This document shows, piece by piece, positions 45,398 to 54,767 of a stretch of 64,000 nucleotides of DNA (position 1 is the first letter of the stretch; each line of letters starts with the position of its first letter). Source of the stretch: JBMYTN01 sp049604415 (GTDB lineage Bacteria > Pseudomonadota > Alphaproteobacteria > Rhodospirillales > Rhodospirillaceae). Location of the stretch: NCBI GenBank assembly GCA_049604415.1, contig JBMYTN010000014.1, positions 1-64,000 on the forward strand, given 5' to 3'. Under the pieces are notes generated by a model. It made no database searches and was not told the DNA's origin. It worked only from the letters and a program-made list of their open reading frames with translations. The position numbers and the translations under genes were made by a program.

Positions 45398-45410
45398 ATG
45401 TTGCGATGCA
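45398..45410 (+). promoter_or_regulatory. Upstream copy of TGC-rich direct repeat (candidate PhaR site)
   Basis: ATGTTGCGATGCA recurs with one change at 45450-45462, 52 bases later, close to five helical turns. The TTGC/TGCA-rich character is like sites described for the PHA repressor PhaR near alphaproteobacterial phasin genes. It lies just upstream of a TTGACA box. The 317 bases between the lipoprotein and phasin genes hold no other gene. Confidence 0.4.
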
Positions 45411-45419
45411 CAAAAGTCA

Positions 45420-45448
45420 TTGACAATCTCTACCCGTGAGGGCATTGT
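45420..45448 (+). promoter_or_regulatory. Candidate sigma-70 promoter for the phasin gene
   Basis: A perfect -35 TTGACA (45420-45425) is followed after 17 bases by CATTGT (45443-45448), a weak -10. It is bracketed by the two TGC-rich repeats, an arrangement suited to repression. It implies a leader of about 210 bases before the phasin start; that leader contains a GTTAATC direct repeat at 45548-45563. Confidence 0.35.
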
Positions 45449-45449
45449 G

Positions 45450-45462
45450 ATGTTGCGTTGCA
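45450..45462 (+). promoter_or_regulatory. Downstream copy of TGC-rich direct repeat (candidate PhaR site)
   Basis: ATGTTGCGTTGCA, 12 of 13 bases identical to the copy at 45398, extended by GCATGATG. It overlaps the expected transcription start of the candidate phasin promoter. Confidence 0.4.
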
Positions 45463-45663
45463 GCATGATGTGGGGCTTTGGGTTCCAGACGGAACCGGAG
45501 GCCATATCGGCTTGGATCCTCGGGGAGCCGTTTTTGGGCCCGGATCCGTTAATCGCGTTAATCAGGGCCCATGCCCACGGGACTTTCCGGATCTGTCATC
45601 GGTTGGCAGAGGTCGGGGAGGGCGAGGGACCCCGCCAAAAAACTGTTAGTCTGGAGACACGAC

Positions 45664-46359
45664 ATGGCCACCACTCCCACCAAAACCACCCGCAGCCGTT
45701 CCACCAAGTCCAAGGCTGCTTCCGCTGCTCCGGCTCCGGTCGCCGTTGGCGCCCCGGCTCTGGGTGATTTTTCCGCTCCGCTGAAAGACATGGGTCTGCC
45801 GACCGTCGAGCAGGTTGTCACCGCTGGTCAAACCGGCATTGACGATGCCGTCAAGGTGAGCACCGAAGTGTTCGAAACCGGCAAGGGCGTTGTCGAAAGC
45901 ATGGTCAAGGCTGGTCAAACCGCCGCTGAAGAATCCTATGAAAAGGCCGTCAACTTCTCCAAGGAGCAAGTTGCTGCTGTTGAAAAGGCTTCCGGCGACG
46001 TGCAAGCCAAGATGGACGAACTGGTGACCGAAGCCAAGGCCAATGCCGAAGCCCTGTCCGAAGCCAGCTCGATCTATGTCCAAACCCTGCAAGACATGGC
46101 TGTTGTGGCCTACAACTTCGGCCGTGACTCCGCCGAAGAAGGTGCCGCTCTGGTGAAGTCCCTGATGGAAGTCAAGGACCCGACCGCTGCCTATGAACTG
46201 CAAGCTGCTTACAGCACCAAGGCCACCGAAAAGGCCATTGAAGTGTCCACTCAGCTGACCGACATGGCCTCCAAGGCTGCTGAAGCTGCCACCGCTCCGG
46301 TGAAGGCCCGCTTCGATGCCGCCATGGGCACCATGGAAAGCATGATGACCATGAAGTAA
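45664..46359 (+). CDS. phaP: Phasin, PHA granule-associated protein
   Basis: A 231-residue phasin expected to coat polyhydroxyalkanoate granules. A Thr/Lys/Ser/Ala-rich N-terminus is followed by long amphipathic helices rich in Ala, Glu and Lys, including AAEESYEKAVNFSKEQVAAV and AEALSEASSIYVQTLQDMAVVAY, typical of the alphaproteobacterial phasin family. The ATG at 45664 follows TCTGGAGA; the open frame runs 31 codons further upstream without a ribosome site. Codon use is strikingly uniform (mostly C-ending codons), as expected for a very highly expressed gene. Candidate repressor sites lie at 45398 and 45450, and a terminator follows the gene. Confidence 0.88.
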   Translation: MATTPTKTTRSRSTKSKAASAAPAPVAVGAPALGDFSAPLKDMGLPTVEQVVTAGQTGIDDAVKVSTEVFETGKGVVESMVKAGQTAAEESYEKAVNFSKEQVAAVEKASGDVQAKMDELVTEAKANAEALSEASSIYVQTLQDMAVVAYNFGRDSAEEGAALVKSLMEVKDPTAAYELQAAYSTKATEKAIEVSTQLTDMASKAAEAATAPVKARFDAAMGTMESMMTMK

Positions 46360-46418
46360 GTCTTGCTTTTTTAAGGCCGCCGGATCCGATCTGGCGGCTG
46401 AAAAAGAGAAGAATGAAG

Positions 46419-46457
46419 ACCCGGTGCCGGATCCGATCCAGCGCCGGGTTTTCTTTT
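46419..46457 (+). terminator. Terminator region after phasin
   Basis: ACCCGGTGC (46419-46427) pairs with GCGCCGGGT (46441-46449) with one wobble/mismatch, followed by a T-rich run. A second hairpin without a T tract, GCCGCC/GGCGGC at 46375-46397, precedes it. The remaining space up to 46805 carries no gene I can support and is presumably the clpS promoter and leader; I could not place a convincing -35/-10 pair in it. Confidence 0.7.
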
Positions 46458-46805
46458 GCGCTGCAAAGCCCAAGGGGACCAGTGTGTGCGGGCGTCACAT
46501 GCTATTCCGGCTGCGGAATATGGACCATTGACGAATTGGCCCCTTTTCTGCGGAGGGGAATATCCTGATATGCAGTAGGTCAATTTGCTGGAGAAGAAAC
46601 CGATCTGCGCAGATGGAGACGAACGGCTCTTGAAAACCACTTCAGAACCGATCAGCATAGAGGTTTGGGGAGTTTTGCCGCCTTGGGGTCAATGAAAGCA
46701 GGTTCCCAATGGTGGAATGGGTAAAACGCATGGATGGGATGGTCCTGTATGCTTCCTGAACAGATGGATTGTCTGACGGTCGAGGCCGTGGTGGCGAGGA
46801 ATGGA

Positions 46806-47201
46806 ATGCCTGTGCTTGAGGCGTCTTTGGGTGCTCCGATGTGGAAGGCCGCTGATGAAGAAAAAGGCCCCCCCGGCAATGGTGCCGATGATGGGGATGG
46901 TCCTGGCACGGGAACCGGTGTGGTTATCAAAGCCAAACCGAAAACCAAAAAGCCGTCGATGTATAAAGTCCTGATGCTTAACGACGATTACACCCCGATG
47001 GAATTCGTCGTCCACGTCTTGGAACGGTTCTTCTCTAAAACCCATGATGAGGCAACCCAGATCATGCTCCATGTCCACCAAAAGGGTGTGGGGCTATGTG
47101 GGGTCTATACCTATGAGGTTGCCGAAACCAAGATCAGCCAGGTCATGGATTTGGCCCGGCGGTCTCAGCATCCGCTGCAATGCACCTTGGAAAAGGAGTA
47201 A
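46806..47201 (+). CDS. clpS: ClpS adaptor of the ClpAP protease
   Basis: A 131-residue N-end-rule adaptor that delivers substrates with bulky N-terminal residues to ClpA. The conserved core PSMYKVLMLNDDYTPMEFVV carries the substrate-pocket residues, followed by HVHQKGVGLCGVYTYEVAETK. The disordered Gly/Asp-rich N-terminal arm is typical. Of several in-frame ATGs, 46806 has GAGGA five bases upstream and is preferred; 46734, 46749 and 46839 are alternatives. clpA follows after 35 bases. Confidence 0.92.
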   Translation: MPVLEASLGAPMWKAADEEKGPPGNGADDGDGPGTGTGVVIKAKPKTKKPSMYKVLMLNDDYTPMEFVVHVLERFFSKTHDEATQIMLHVHQKGVGLCGVYTYEVAETKISQVMDLARRSQHPLQCTLEKE

Positions 47202-47236
47202 AGCGGCGGGTCCCTGTTAGGAGGGTAGAGTAAAGC

Positions 47237-49585
47237 ATGCTGTCCAGAAATTTAGAGCAGACGCTACACCGGGCTTTGTCCCTTGCCGCTGAGCGGCGCC
47301 ATGAATATGCCACCTTGGAGCATCTGCTTCTGGCCTTGACCGATGACCCTGATGCCATCGCCGTCTTGAAGGCTTGTTCCGTCGATCTGGAAAAGCTGAA
47401 ACCCCAACTCACAGAGTTTTTGGACAAGGAACTGACCGGTCTTCAGGTGGAAGATCCGGACGGAGATCCGAAGCCGACCGCTGGCTTCCAGCGCGTGGTC
47501 CAACGGGCTGCCATTCATGTGCAGTCCTCCGGGCGGGAACAAGTCACCGGGGCCAATATCCTCGTCGCGGTGTTCTCGGAACGGGAAAGCCATGCGGTTT
47601 ATTTCCTGCAAATGCAGGACATGACCCGGCTCGATGCGGTCAATTATATCTCTCACGGCATTGCCAAAGCCCCAGGTCAGTCCCAATCCCGCTCTCCGCG
47701 TGGTGCGGAGGAAGAGACCAAGGCCGAAGAACCGAGCAAAAAGGGTCGCGAGGCTCTGGATTCCTATTGCGTGAACCTCAATGAGCGTGCCGATGAGGGG
47801 CGGATCGACCCCTTGATTGGGCGGGATTCAGAGGTTGAGCGCCTGATCCAGATCCTGTGTCGCCGCTCGAAAAACAACCCGCTTCTGGTCGGAGACCCTG
47901 GGGTTGGCAAAACGGCGATTGTCGAAGGCCTCGCCCGGCGCGTGGTCCACAATCAAGTGCCGGAGGTGCTGGCCAACGCCACCATTTTCGCCCTGGATAT
48001 GGGCTCCCTTCTGGCTGGCACCCGCTACCGTGGCGACTTTGAAGAACGCCTGAAAGCGGTGGTCAGCGAGTTGGAAGCCATGGATGGGGCCGTGCTGTTC
48101 ATCGATGAAATCCATACGGTGATTGGCGCGGGGGCAACCTCCGGCGGCTCCATGGATGCCTCGAACCTGCTTAAGCCCGCATTGGCTCAAGGGGCGCTGC
48201 GCTGCATCGGCTCGACCACCTATAAGGAGTTCCGCAATCACTTCGAAAAGGATCGCGCTTTGGTGCGGCGGTTCCAGAAAATCGATGTGCCGGAGCCGAG
48301 CCTGGAAGATGCGGTCAAGATCCTGCGCGGCATCAAGACCTATTACGAAGATCACCACCGGGTCAGCTATACCGCTGAAGCCCTGCGGGCGGCGGTGGAA
48401 CTGGCCAACAAGTATATCAATGACCGCAAACTGCCCGACAAGGCGATCGACGTGATCGATGAGGTCGGAGCGGCCCGCATGCTGTTGCCTCCGGCGAAGC
48501 GGCGCAAACGGGTCAATGTACAGGATATCGAGGATATCGTGGCCAAGATCGCCCGGATCCCGCCCAAAACCGTGTCGCGGGATGATCAAGAGGTGCTCAA
48601 GACCCTGGAGCGTGATCTGAAGACCATGGTCTTCGGTCAAAATGGGGCCATTGAGGCGCTTTCCAGCGCGATCAAACTGGCCCGTGCGGGCTTGCGTGAT
48701 GCGGATAAGCCGATTGGCAATTATCTGTTCAGTGGCCCAACCGGTGTCGGGAAAACCGAGGTCGCCCGCCAATTGGCGCGGATCTTAGGGATCGAGCTGA
48801 TCCGCTTCGATATGTCGGAATATATGGAGCGGCATTCTGTTTCGCGCCTGATCGGTGCGCCACCGGGCTATGTTGGCTTTGATCAAGGCGGTCTGCTCAC
48901 TGATGCCATTGATCAGCATCCGTTCAACGTTCTGCTGCTTGATGAAATCGAAAAGGCCCATCCGGACCTGTTCAACATCCTGCTGCAGATCATGGATCAC
49001 GGCAAACTGACCGATCACAACGGCAAGAGTGTCGATTTCCGCAATACCATCCTGATCATGACCACCAATGCCGGGGCCCAAGCTTTGGCCAAGGCGGCGA
49101 TTGGGTTCAATCGGGAAACCCGAGAGGGTGATGATCTGGAAGAGATCGAACGCACCTTCTCGCCGGAATTCCGCAACCGTCTTGATGCGGTGATTCCGTT
49201 TGCGCCGCTGGATACCGAAGTGGTCGGCATGGTGGTCGACAAGTTCATTATGGAGCTTGAAGCCCAATTGGGTGACCGCAATGTCACCATTGAGCTGACC
49301 GACAAAGCCCGCAAATGGCTGGCCGAGAAAGGCTATGACCGACGCATGGGCGCCCGTCCCCTGTCCCGGATCATTCAGGAAAGCATCAAAAAGCCATTGG
49401 CCGAGGAACTGCTGTTTGGTCGTTTGACCAAGGGTGGTCGGGTCAAGGTTGGGGTCAAGAATGGCAAATGTGACTTTGCCTTCTTCGATCTGCCCTCGGC
49501 AAAGGATGCGTCTGTTGAGGAAACGGATGGGGAGGAAAAGTCGGATGGGAAGGCGACCGGTCCCTCTCCGGAGTCTGCCGACTGA
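47237..49585 (+). CDS. clpA: ATP-dependent Clp protease ATPase subunit ClpA
   Basis: A 782-residue unfoldase that feeds proteins to ClpP. The N-terminal repeat domain (about 1-145), which binds ClpS, begins MLSRNLEQTLHRAL. Two AAA+ modules follow, with Walker A motifs GDPGVGKT at 219-226 and GPTGVGKT near residue 500, and matching Walker B sequences VLFIDEIHT and LLDEIEKAHPD. The C-terminal part has KPLAEELLFGRLTKGG, then an acidic Ser/Glu/Asp tail. It follows clpS by 35 bases and ends in a strong terminator. clpP is not in the window, as is usual. Confidence 0.96.
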   Translation: MLSRNLEQTLHRALSLAAERRHEYATLEHLLLALTDDPDAIAVLKACSVDLEKLKPQLTEFLDKELTGLQVEDPDGDPKPTAGFQRVVQRAAIHVQSSGREQVTGANILVAVFSERESHAVYFLQMQDMTRLDAVNYISHGIAKAPGQSQSRSPRGAEEETKAEEPSKKGREALDSYCVNLNERADEGRIDPLIGRDSEVERLIQILCRRSKNNPLLVGDPGVGKTAIVEGLARRVVHNQVPEVLANATIFALDMGSLLAGTRYRGDFEERLKAVVSELEAMDGAVLFIDEIHTVIGAGATSGGSMDASNLLKPALAQGALRCIGSTTYKEFRNHFEKDRALVRRFQKIDVPEPSLEDAVKILRGIKTYYEDHHRVSYTAEALRAAVELANKYINDRKLPDKAIDVIDEVGAARMLLPPAKRRKRVNVQDIEDIVAKIARIPPKTVSRDDQEVLKTLERDLKTMVFGQNGAIEALSSAIKLARAGLRDADKPIGNYLFSGPTGVGKTEVARQLARILGIELIRFDMSEYMERHSVSRLIGAPPGYVGFDQGGLLTDAIDQHPFNVLLLDEIEKAHPDLFNILLQIMDHGKLTDHNGKSVDFRNTILIMTTNAGAQALAKAAIGFNRETREGDDLEEIERTFSPEFRNRLDAVIPFAPLDTEVVGMVVDKFIMELEAQLGDRNVTIELTDKARKWLAEKGYDRRMGARPLSRIIQESIKKPLAEELLFGRLTKGGRVKVGVKNGKCDFAFFDLPSAKDASVEETDGEEKSDGKATGPSPESAD

Positions 49586-49651
49586 GCCTTGTATGGGCGT
49601 AGAAGCTTCTCCTTAACAGCGTGGCGGCGGTACCTGCTGCCATAGTTGCGA

Positions 49652-49685
49652 AACCCCGATCTGGCAATCAGATCGGGGTTTTTTT
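49652..49685 (+). terminator. Rho-independent terminator after clpA
   Basis: AACCCCGATCTG (49652-49663) and CAGATCGGGGTT (49669-49680) form a perfect 12-pair stem with a five-base loop, followed by an unbroken T run. Confidence 0.92.
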
Positions 49686-49810
49686 ATCACTCGTTTTGAT
49701 GCTATGGCCAATGGTAGATATGGAGTGGAGATGATCTCGTGGCCAAAGACGACGCGTGCGGCGTTTTGCGGGTCAAGGTCGCGTGCTGGATCGAGTGGAT
49801 CAGGTGAGGC

Positions 49811-52800
49811 ATGGGGAAACGCGCCGAAATATTGCCTTGGGCAACGGCGATTTTTGCGCTTCTTGCTGTGATCGTTGCGGTCGGTTTGACATGGGCCTGG
49901 ACCCATTCAGCCAAGACGGTGGCAACGACCTATGCCCTTGCGCGCGTTGAACAAACCGCAGAGGTCCAAGCACGCCATGTCAGCACCTTGTTCAGTGCCG
50001 TCGATATGGCTTTTGAGAATTTTCGCCGCCAAACCACCCTGGACGGCACCGGGGTCACGCTCAGTCAGTGGTACACCCAAGGTCTGGACGCGCTGGAACA
50101 AACCGTTCAGATCAATCCCCTGATCCAAGATTTCATGATCATTAGCCCGAATGGAGAGCATTTGGCGTGGACGCGCAAAACGGCCCCGCCAGCCCGTCCT
50201 TTGGAGGTCGAGGTCCTGCCCCACCGGCCCAGTCCCTTCCTGCCAAGTTTTTGGACCGGACCGATTTTGCCCGGGATCACCAATGATCCGGTGACCCTAT
50301 TTCTGCGCCCGCATTACAGCGGCGGCGACAGCCCGACCGCTTACATGATGGCAGTGCTTAACCGCAATATGCTCGACCAACTGCTGATCCCCGGGTCGGA
50401 TGTGCAGGATCTCTATCTTCGGGTGGAATATGACCATGGCGGCATTCTGGCGGAAGCCGGAGACCGGGGCGAGTTGGGCGAGCCTAAATTATCGGCCCGT
50501 ATTGATGTGCCGGGCTTTCCGATGTCCTTACAGGCCGTGGTGCCCGAACGCATCGCCTTGCAATCCCTTCAGGCCGATTTGCGCCCGGTTTGGATTGTTT
50601 GCGCGCTGTTTTGTCTGCTGACAATCGGGACGGTCCCCCTCATCCTGTTTGGCCAGGTCAGGACATTGCGTGCCTTAACGGATGCCTCTCATGAGGTGCG
50701 TGTGCTCAGCGCGTTGACCGAGACATCCGGGGACGGGATCGTGATTATGGATCCCGATGGTCATGTCGAACGCATGAACAAACGCTTCCGGGATCTGTTT
50801 CCGACCATGGGAACCGGTTGGTTTGCCCAAGGCTCAGACCAAAACCCCACTCTGAAGGATGCGGATCAACAGATCACCCATTTGATCCGTGGTGCCGATG
50901 GGCAAACAGAGCGGTTTCAAGGCGCCGGTGTGCCTCAAGAAGGGGAAGTGCGGGATTTCAAGTTTTCTGATTCCCGGATCTTTGAAGTCTGGTGGCAAGC
51001 TGCCCGTGAACGAGGCGGGAGTGTACTCGGGCGGGTTTGGTTCTTCCGCGATGTCACGGCCAAGCGCCGGATCGAGGTGGCGTTGCGGCGCAGTGAACGG
51101 CGCTATCGGGCGATCTTTGATACGGTCGGCGATGGCTTGATCGTGTTTTCCGATCAGGGCGGTATTCAGGATCAAAACCGCGCGGCGGAACGGATCATCG
51201 GGACCTGGGGACAAAAATCCGACAAAACGAATGTGGCTCTGCTTGCCTCCCATGATGGCTCCGATCATGGGGGACCAGTTGATCCGGCAGTTCTGGAAAG
51301 CTTTTTGGACACCACCCTTAGCGAAGGCAGCGCCAAGGCGGAGCTTGAATGGGTGCGCAGCGTCGTCTCGGGAGGCATCCGCACGGAAGAAACATTTTCC
51401 GCTGATCTCACCGGTGTGCGTTTTGAGGTCGGCGGCAACGCCACCATCCTTGCGGTTCTGCGCGATGTCACCGTGGATCGCCAGCGTCGATTGGCCTTGC
51501 GCCATGCCAAGGAACAGGCCGAAGAGGCCGACCGGCAGAAATCGTCGTTCCTGGCGGTGATGAGCCATGAGATCAGAACGCCGATGACCGGCATTTTGGG
51601 CATGGCGGATTTGCTGCTGGACTCCACCTTAAGCGGTTCTCAACGGGGCGAGGTCGAGGCCTTAAAGCGCTCCGCCCAGTCCCTGCTCGGTTTGCTGAAC
51701 GACCTGTTGGACTTTTCTAAAATCGAAGCCGGGCAAATGCAGCTGGAAGCGGTGCCCTTCGAAGTGAAAGACCTGCTGGAGGATGTGGTTCACCTCTATC
51801 AGCATCCGGCGAAGGTAAAAGGCATCGCAATCGGCCTGGAAAATCTGGATCAGGTGTTTTGTCCGGTCCGGGGGGATTCCCTGCGCCTGCGTCAGGTCCT
51901 GGTGAATTTGGTCGGCAATGCGGTGAAGTTTACAGAGACCGGCCAAATCACCTTGCGCATTGAGGCGTTTCATATTGATGGCGTCAGCACCCGATCTGGC
52001 AGTGCGATCCCAGCCGGTCTGCCGGTTCGCCTGAGATTGTCCGTCGTCGATACCGGCATTGGCATTCCCGAAGAAGCGCAAGGACGATTGTTCTCGCCGT
52101 TCGCTCAGGCAGACAACTCTACTTCACGGCGCTTTGGCGGGTCTGGCTTGGGGCTGGCGATTTGCAACCGCTTGGTCAAAATGATGGGCGGGGAGGTCAC
52201 CGTCGAGAGTGCTCCCGGTCAGGGTTCCACATTTTCCTTTGAGATCGGGCTTATGAGCGCCTCGGTGCTCGACGTGTCTTACAGCATGCGCACCGATCCG
52301 GTCCCCGAACGCCCCGGTACGGGACGACGGGCGGCCTATGCTCTGACGATTCTCGTTGCCGAAGACAACGACATCAATCGGATGCTGATCCAGTCGATGT
52401 TGAGCAACAAAGGCCATGACGTCGTGGTGGTTGAAGATGGTGCCCAAGCCTGGGACCATCTCTGTCGGCCCGGCATCACCCTGCCCGATGTTCTGATTGT
52501 CGATATGCGGATGCCAACCTTGGATGGTCCGACCTTGGTCAAACGCATCCGGGCGGCAGATCCGCCTTTGAATACCTTGCCGATGATTGGGTTGACCGCT
52601 GATGCCATGGCCGATGAGCTGGAGCGCTATATGGCCAGTGGCTTGGACAGCATCCTCACAAAGCCTGTCAACTGGGCCAAGTTGGATGATTTGTTGATCG
52701 GCGTGCTGCCGCAAACCCGGATTGCGACAGCCGCTGCGCGGAGCCTGATCGATCTGCCAACCGAACCGAGCACGGAAAGCACGCCGTTGGAGGCGGCTCC

Positions 52801-53266
52801 CAGCCCCGATCAGGACCCAACGGACGCGTTCCCGATTCTTGACAGTGCCGTCCTCAATGAGTTGGCCAAGCGATTGGGTGCCCTAGAGCCGGACGGTGCC
52901 CCATCGGCAAAGATGGCGTTGCGCAGCATGGTCGACGCCGCCATTGAATCCATCCATCGTTTGGGTGCTGGCTTGGTGGACCAATCCGCGGATTTGGACC
53001 ACAGCTTGGCGGGGCTCACCGATGTGCGGGACATGGCCCATTCCCTTAAAGGCGTCTCAGCCCAATTTGGCCTGCGTCGTCTGAGCGATGCGGCACGTCA
53101 TCTTCAAGAACAGCTCGACAGTTGTATCACCCATTTCACTGAGGTTGGTTCGGCCCAACCGCTTGACTTGGTTGATCAAATCGTCCTGGACCTGAGTGCC
53201 TTGCCAGCCATGGTCGAGGAGGGCACTACGGCGCTGGCGGCGTGGCGGGAGCCGTTTAAAGACTGA
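49811..53266 (+). CDS. Hybrid sensor histidine kinase with receiver and HPt domains
   Basis: A 1151-residue membrane kinase carrying a full phosphorelay. Membrane helices at about 10-30 and 257-281 bracket a periplasmic sensor of about 225 residues. Two PAS domains (about 298-415 and 425-553) precede the kinase core: His586 in MSHEIRTPMTG, N-box VLVNLVGNAVKF, G1 VVDTGIGI and G2 GSGLGLAICN. The receiver has EDND at 851-854, phospho-Asp898 and Lys951, and the HPt has His1077 in MAHSLKG. The final output protein is not adjacent. Its stop overlaps the convergent methyltransferase gene by 11 bases. The signal sensed is unknown. Confidence 0.93.
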   Translation: MGKRAEILPWATAIFALLAVIVAVGLTWAWTHSAKTVATTYALARVEQTAEVQARHVSTLFSAVDMAFENFRRQTTLDGTGVTLSQWYTQGLDALEQTVQINPLIQDFMIISPNGEHLAWTRKTAPPARPLEVEVLPHRPSPFLPSFWTGPILPGITNDPVTLFLRPHYSGGDSPTAYMMAVLNRNMLDQLLIPGSDVQDLYLRVEYDHGGILAEAGDRGELGEPKLSARIDVPGFPMSLQAVVPERIALQSLQADLRPVWIVCALFCLLTIGTVPLILFGQVRTLRALTDASHEVRVLSALTETSGDGIVIMDPDGHVERMNKRFRDLFPTMGTGWFAQGSDQNPTLKDADQQITHLIRGADGQTERFQGAGVPQEGEVRDFKFSDSRIFEVWWQAARERGGSVLGRVWFFRDVTAKRRIEVALRRSERRYRAIFDTVGDGLIVFSDQGGIQDQNRAAERIIGTWGQKSDKTNVALLASHDGSDHGGPVDPAVLESFLDTTLSEGSAKAELEWVRSVVSGGIRTEETFSADLTGVRFEVGGNATILAVLRDVTVDRQRRLALRHAKEQAEEADRQKSSFLAVMSHEIRTPMTGILGMADLLLDSTLSGSQRGEVEALKRSAQSLLGLLNDLLDFSKIEAGQMQLEAVPFEVKDLLEDVVHLYQHPAKVKGIAIGLENLDQVFCPVRGDSLRLRQVLVNLVGNAVKFTETGQITLRIEAFHIDGVSTRSGSAIPAGLPVRLRLSVVDTGIGIPEEAQGRLFSPFAQADNSTSRRFGGSGLGLAICNRLVKMMGGEVTVESAPGQGSTFSFEIGLMSASVLDVSYSMRTDPVPERPGTGRRAAYALTILVAEDNDINRMLIQSMLSNKGHDVVVVEDGAQAWDHLCRPGITLPDVLIVDMRMPTLDGPTLVKRIRAADPPLNTLPMIGLTADAMADELERYMASGLDSILTKPVNWAKLDDLLIGVLPQTRIATAAARSLIDLPTEPSTESTPLEAAPSPDQDPTDAFPILDSAVLNELAKRLGALEPDGAPSAKMALRSMVDAAIESIHRLGAGLVDQSADLDHSLAGLTDVRDMAHSLKGVSAQFGLRRLSDAARHLQEQLDSCITHFTEVGSAQPLDLVDQIVLDLSALPAMVEEGTTALAAWREPFKD

Positions 53267-54659
53267 TAGTGCGCGCTTTTTGACCTTTGGTAGTCCTGTC
53301 GAACCGGGCCACCAGTTCCACATGCGGGGTCCAGGGAAATTGGTCGATGGGGGCCAGCCAAACAAGCTCCCAGCCCCCTTGCCGAAGTATTTTGGCATCG
53401 CGGGCAAAGGTGGCCGGATTGCAGGACACAGCCACCACCCGCTTTGGTCCGCTGGCCATTGGCAAAGCAGCGATGGTTTCGCACACCAAAGCCGCCCCCG
53501 CGCGGGGAGGGTCAAAGACAATGCCATCACATCGGCTCAGCATATCCGGCGGCAGGGGGTCACTAAAAAGGTTTTGGCTTTGGGCTGACAGGCCTGCGAC
53601 ACCGGCTTGGCTCAAATGGGATATGGAGGCCGGGTCGATATCGATGGCCTGCATCCGCCAACCCTGGGCGGCCAAAGGCAGGGTAAAGGTGCCAAGACCA
53701 CAAAACAAATCCAGCCCTATGCCCGGGGTCAGGCCCTCCAGGGCCCGTTGGACATGCTCGATAAGACTGCTCTGACCTATGGCGCTGGGTTGCAGAAAGG
53801 GACCCGGCGGGAAAGTGATCGCGGTGCCTGCCAGCCGGTGATGAACGGGGCGCCGATGGGCCAAGGGTTCCTGGAGACCATCAATGGACAGGGTCAGGCG
53901 GGCGAGGTCTCGCTCTGCCGCAAAGCGCCCCAGGGCTTCTCGCACCGCCAGATCCGGATCCTTGGCCAAGGTCATCAGGATATCGGTCCCGCTGTCACTG
54001 GAGGTCAGCAGCGCCGTTCCGGTCGGCAGCGCGGTTGAGGTTGCTGCGGCCAGTTGATGCCAAACCCGGCGCAAGCCAGCCAGATCCTCAGCCAATCGCG
54101 GCACCGGTAGCAGGCAGTTCGGGACGTCGACAATGGTGGTGTCGCGGCGGGTATGAAACCCGACGGCCCCCGTAGACGACAATCCGACGCTCAAGCGCTG
54201 GCGTTGCCCTTGCCCGGGTAAGGAGAGGGTCTCAGGCAGCTTGGTCTCCAGCTCCCCCTTTGAAAACCCATGGCGCTTCAGGGCTTTTAAGATCCTCTCG
54301 CGCTTGTCCCTTGCTTGTGCGTTTGGAGCCCAACCCATCAAGGGACAGCCGCCACAGGACCCCACATGCGGGCAAGGCAAGGGGGCGGGCAGTCTATCGG
54401 GTGACGGGCTGAGGATGTCGAGCAGGGTGGCGCGCAAGCCGTCCGCCTGGTTGCCTTGGGGCTTGGCTGAGATGTGATCACCCGGGAAGGCCCCAGCGAC
54501 ATAGACGGTCCGTCCGGTCTCGGGGTGGCGGGCCAGGCCATCGCCCCGGTCGCCCATGGCCTCGATGGTGACCTCAAACGGACCTTGGCCCTCGGGAATG
54601 CTTTGCTTGGGCTTGCGGGACCGCCTTGGGCTGGGGCGGGCTTTTCGCGACTTCACCAT
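53256..54659 (-). CDS. RNA m5U methyltransferase, RumA/RlmD-like
   Basis: A 467-residue SAM-dependent enzyme methylating uracil C5 in RNA, probably 23S rRNA. Order: a basic leader, a TRAM/OB-like domain (about 25-85), Fe-S cysteines (C96, C102, C105 in CPHVGSCGGCP, plus one in VPNCLL), and a Rossmann domain with GLDLFCGLGTFTLPLA, FDPPRAGA and the catalytic Cys413 in VAVSCNPATFARDA. The open frame runs on to 55121, but that part lies antisense within the divergent CoA-transferase gene; ATG 54659 gives normal length. It converges on the hybrid kinase gene. Confidence 0.9.
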   Translation of the reverse strand: MVKSRKARPSPRRSRKPKQSIPEGQGPFEVTIEAMGDRGDGLARHPETGRTVYVAGAFPGDHISAKPQGNQADGLRATLLDILSPSPDRLPAPLPCPHVGSCGGCPLMGWAPNAQARDKRERILKALKRHGFSKGELETKLPETLSLPGQGQRQRLSVGLSSTGAVGFHTRRDTTIVDVPNCLLPVPRLAEDLAGLRRVWHQLAAATSTALPTGTALLTSSDSGTDILMTLAKDPDLAVREALGRFAAERDLARLTLSIDGLQEPLAHRRPVHHRLAGTAITFPPGPFLQPSAIGQSSLIEHVQRALEGLTPGIGLDLFCGLGTFTLPLAAQGWRMQAIDIDPASISHLSQAGVAGLSAQSQNLFSDPLPPDMLSRCDGIVFDPPRAGAALVCETIAALPMASGPKRVVAVSCNPATFARDAKILRQGGWELVWLAPIDQFPWTPHVELVARFDRTTKGQKARTISL

Positions 54660-54767
54660 GTGGCCCTGGCTCGTCGCTGCCAATTTTTGCCCAATCCGAC
54701 CATTGTCGCGATGTGTTGCTTTGCGGTAGGAGAAGGCAGACCAATTTTGCGGTGCGGGATAGAGCTC

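Noticed and set aside
46734..46805. Longer N-terminus for ClpS
   Set aside because: In-frame ATGs at 46734 and 46749 lack a placed ribosome site, whereas GAGGA precedes 46806; the extra residues do not resemble ClpS.
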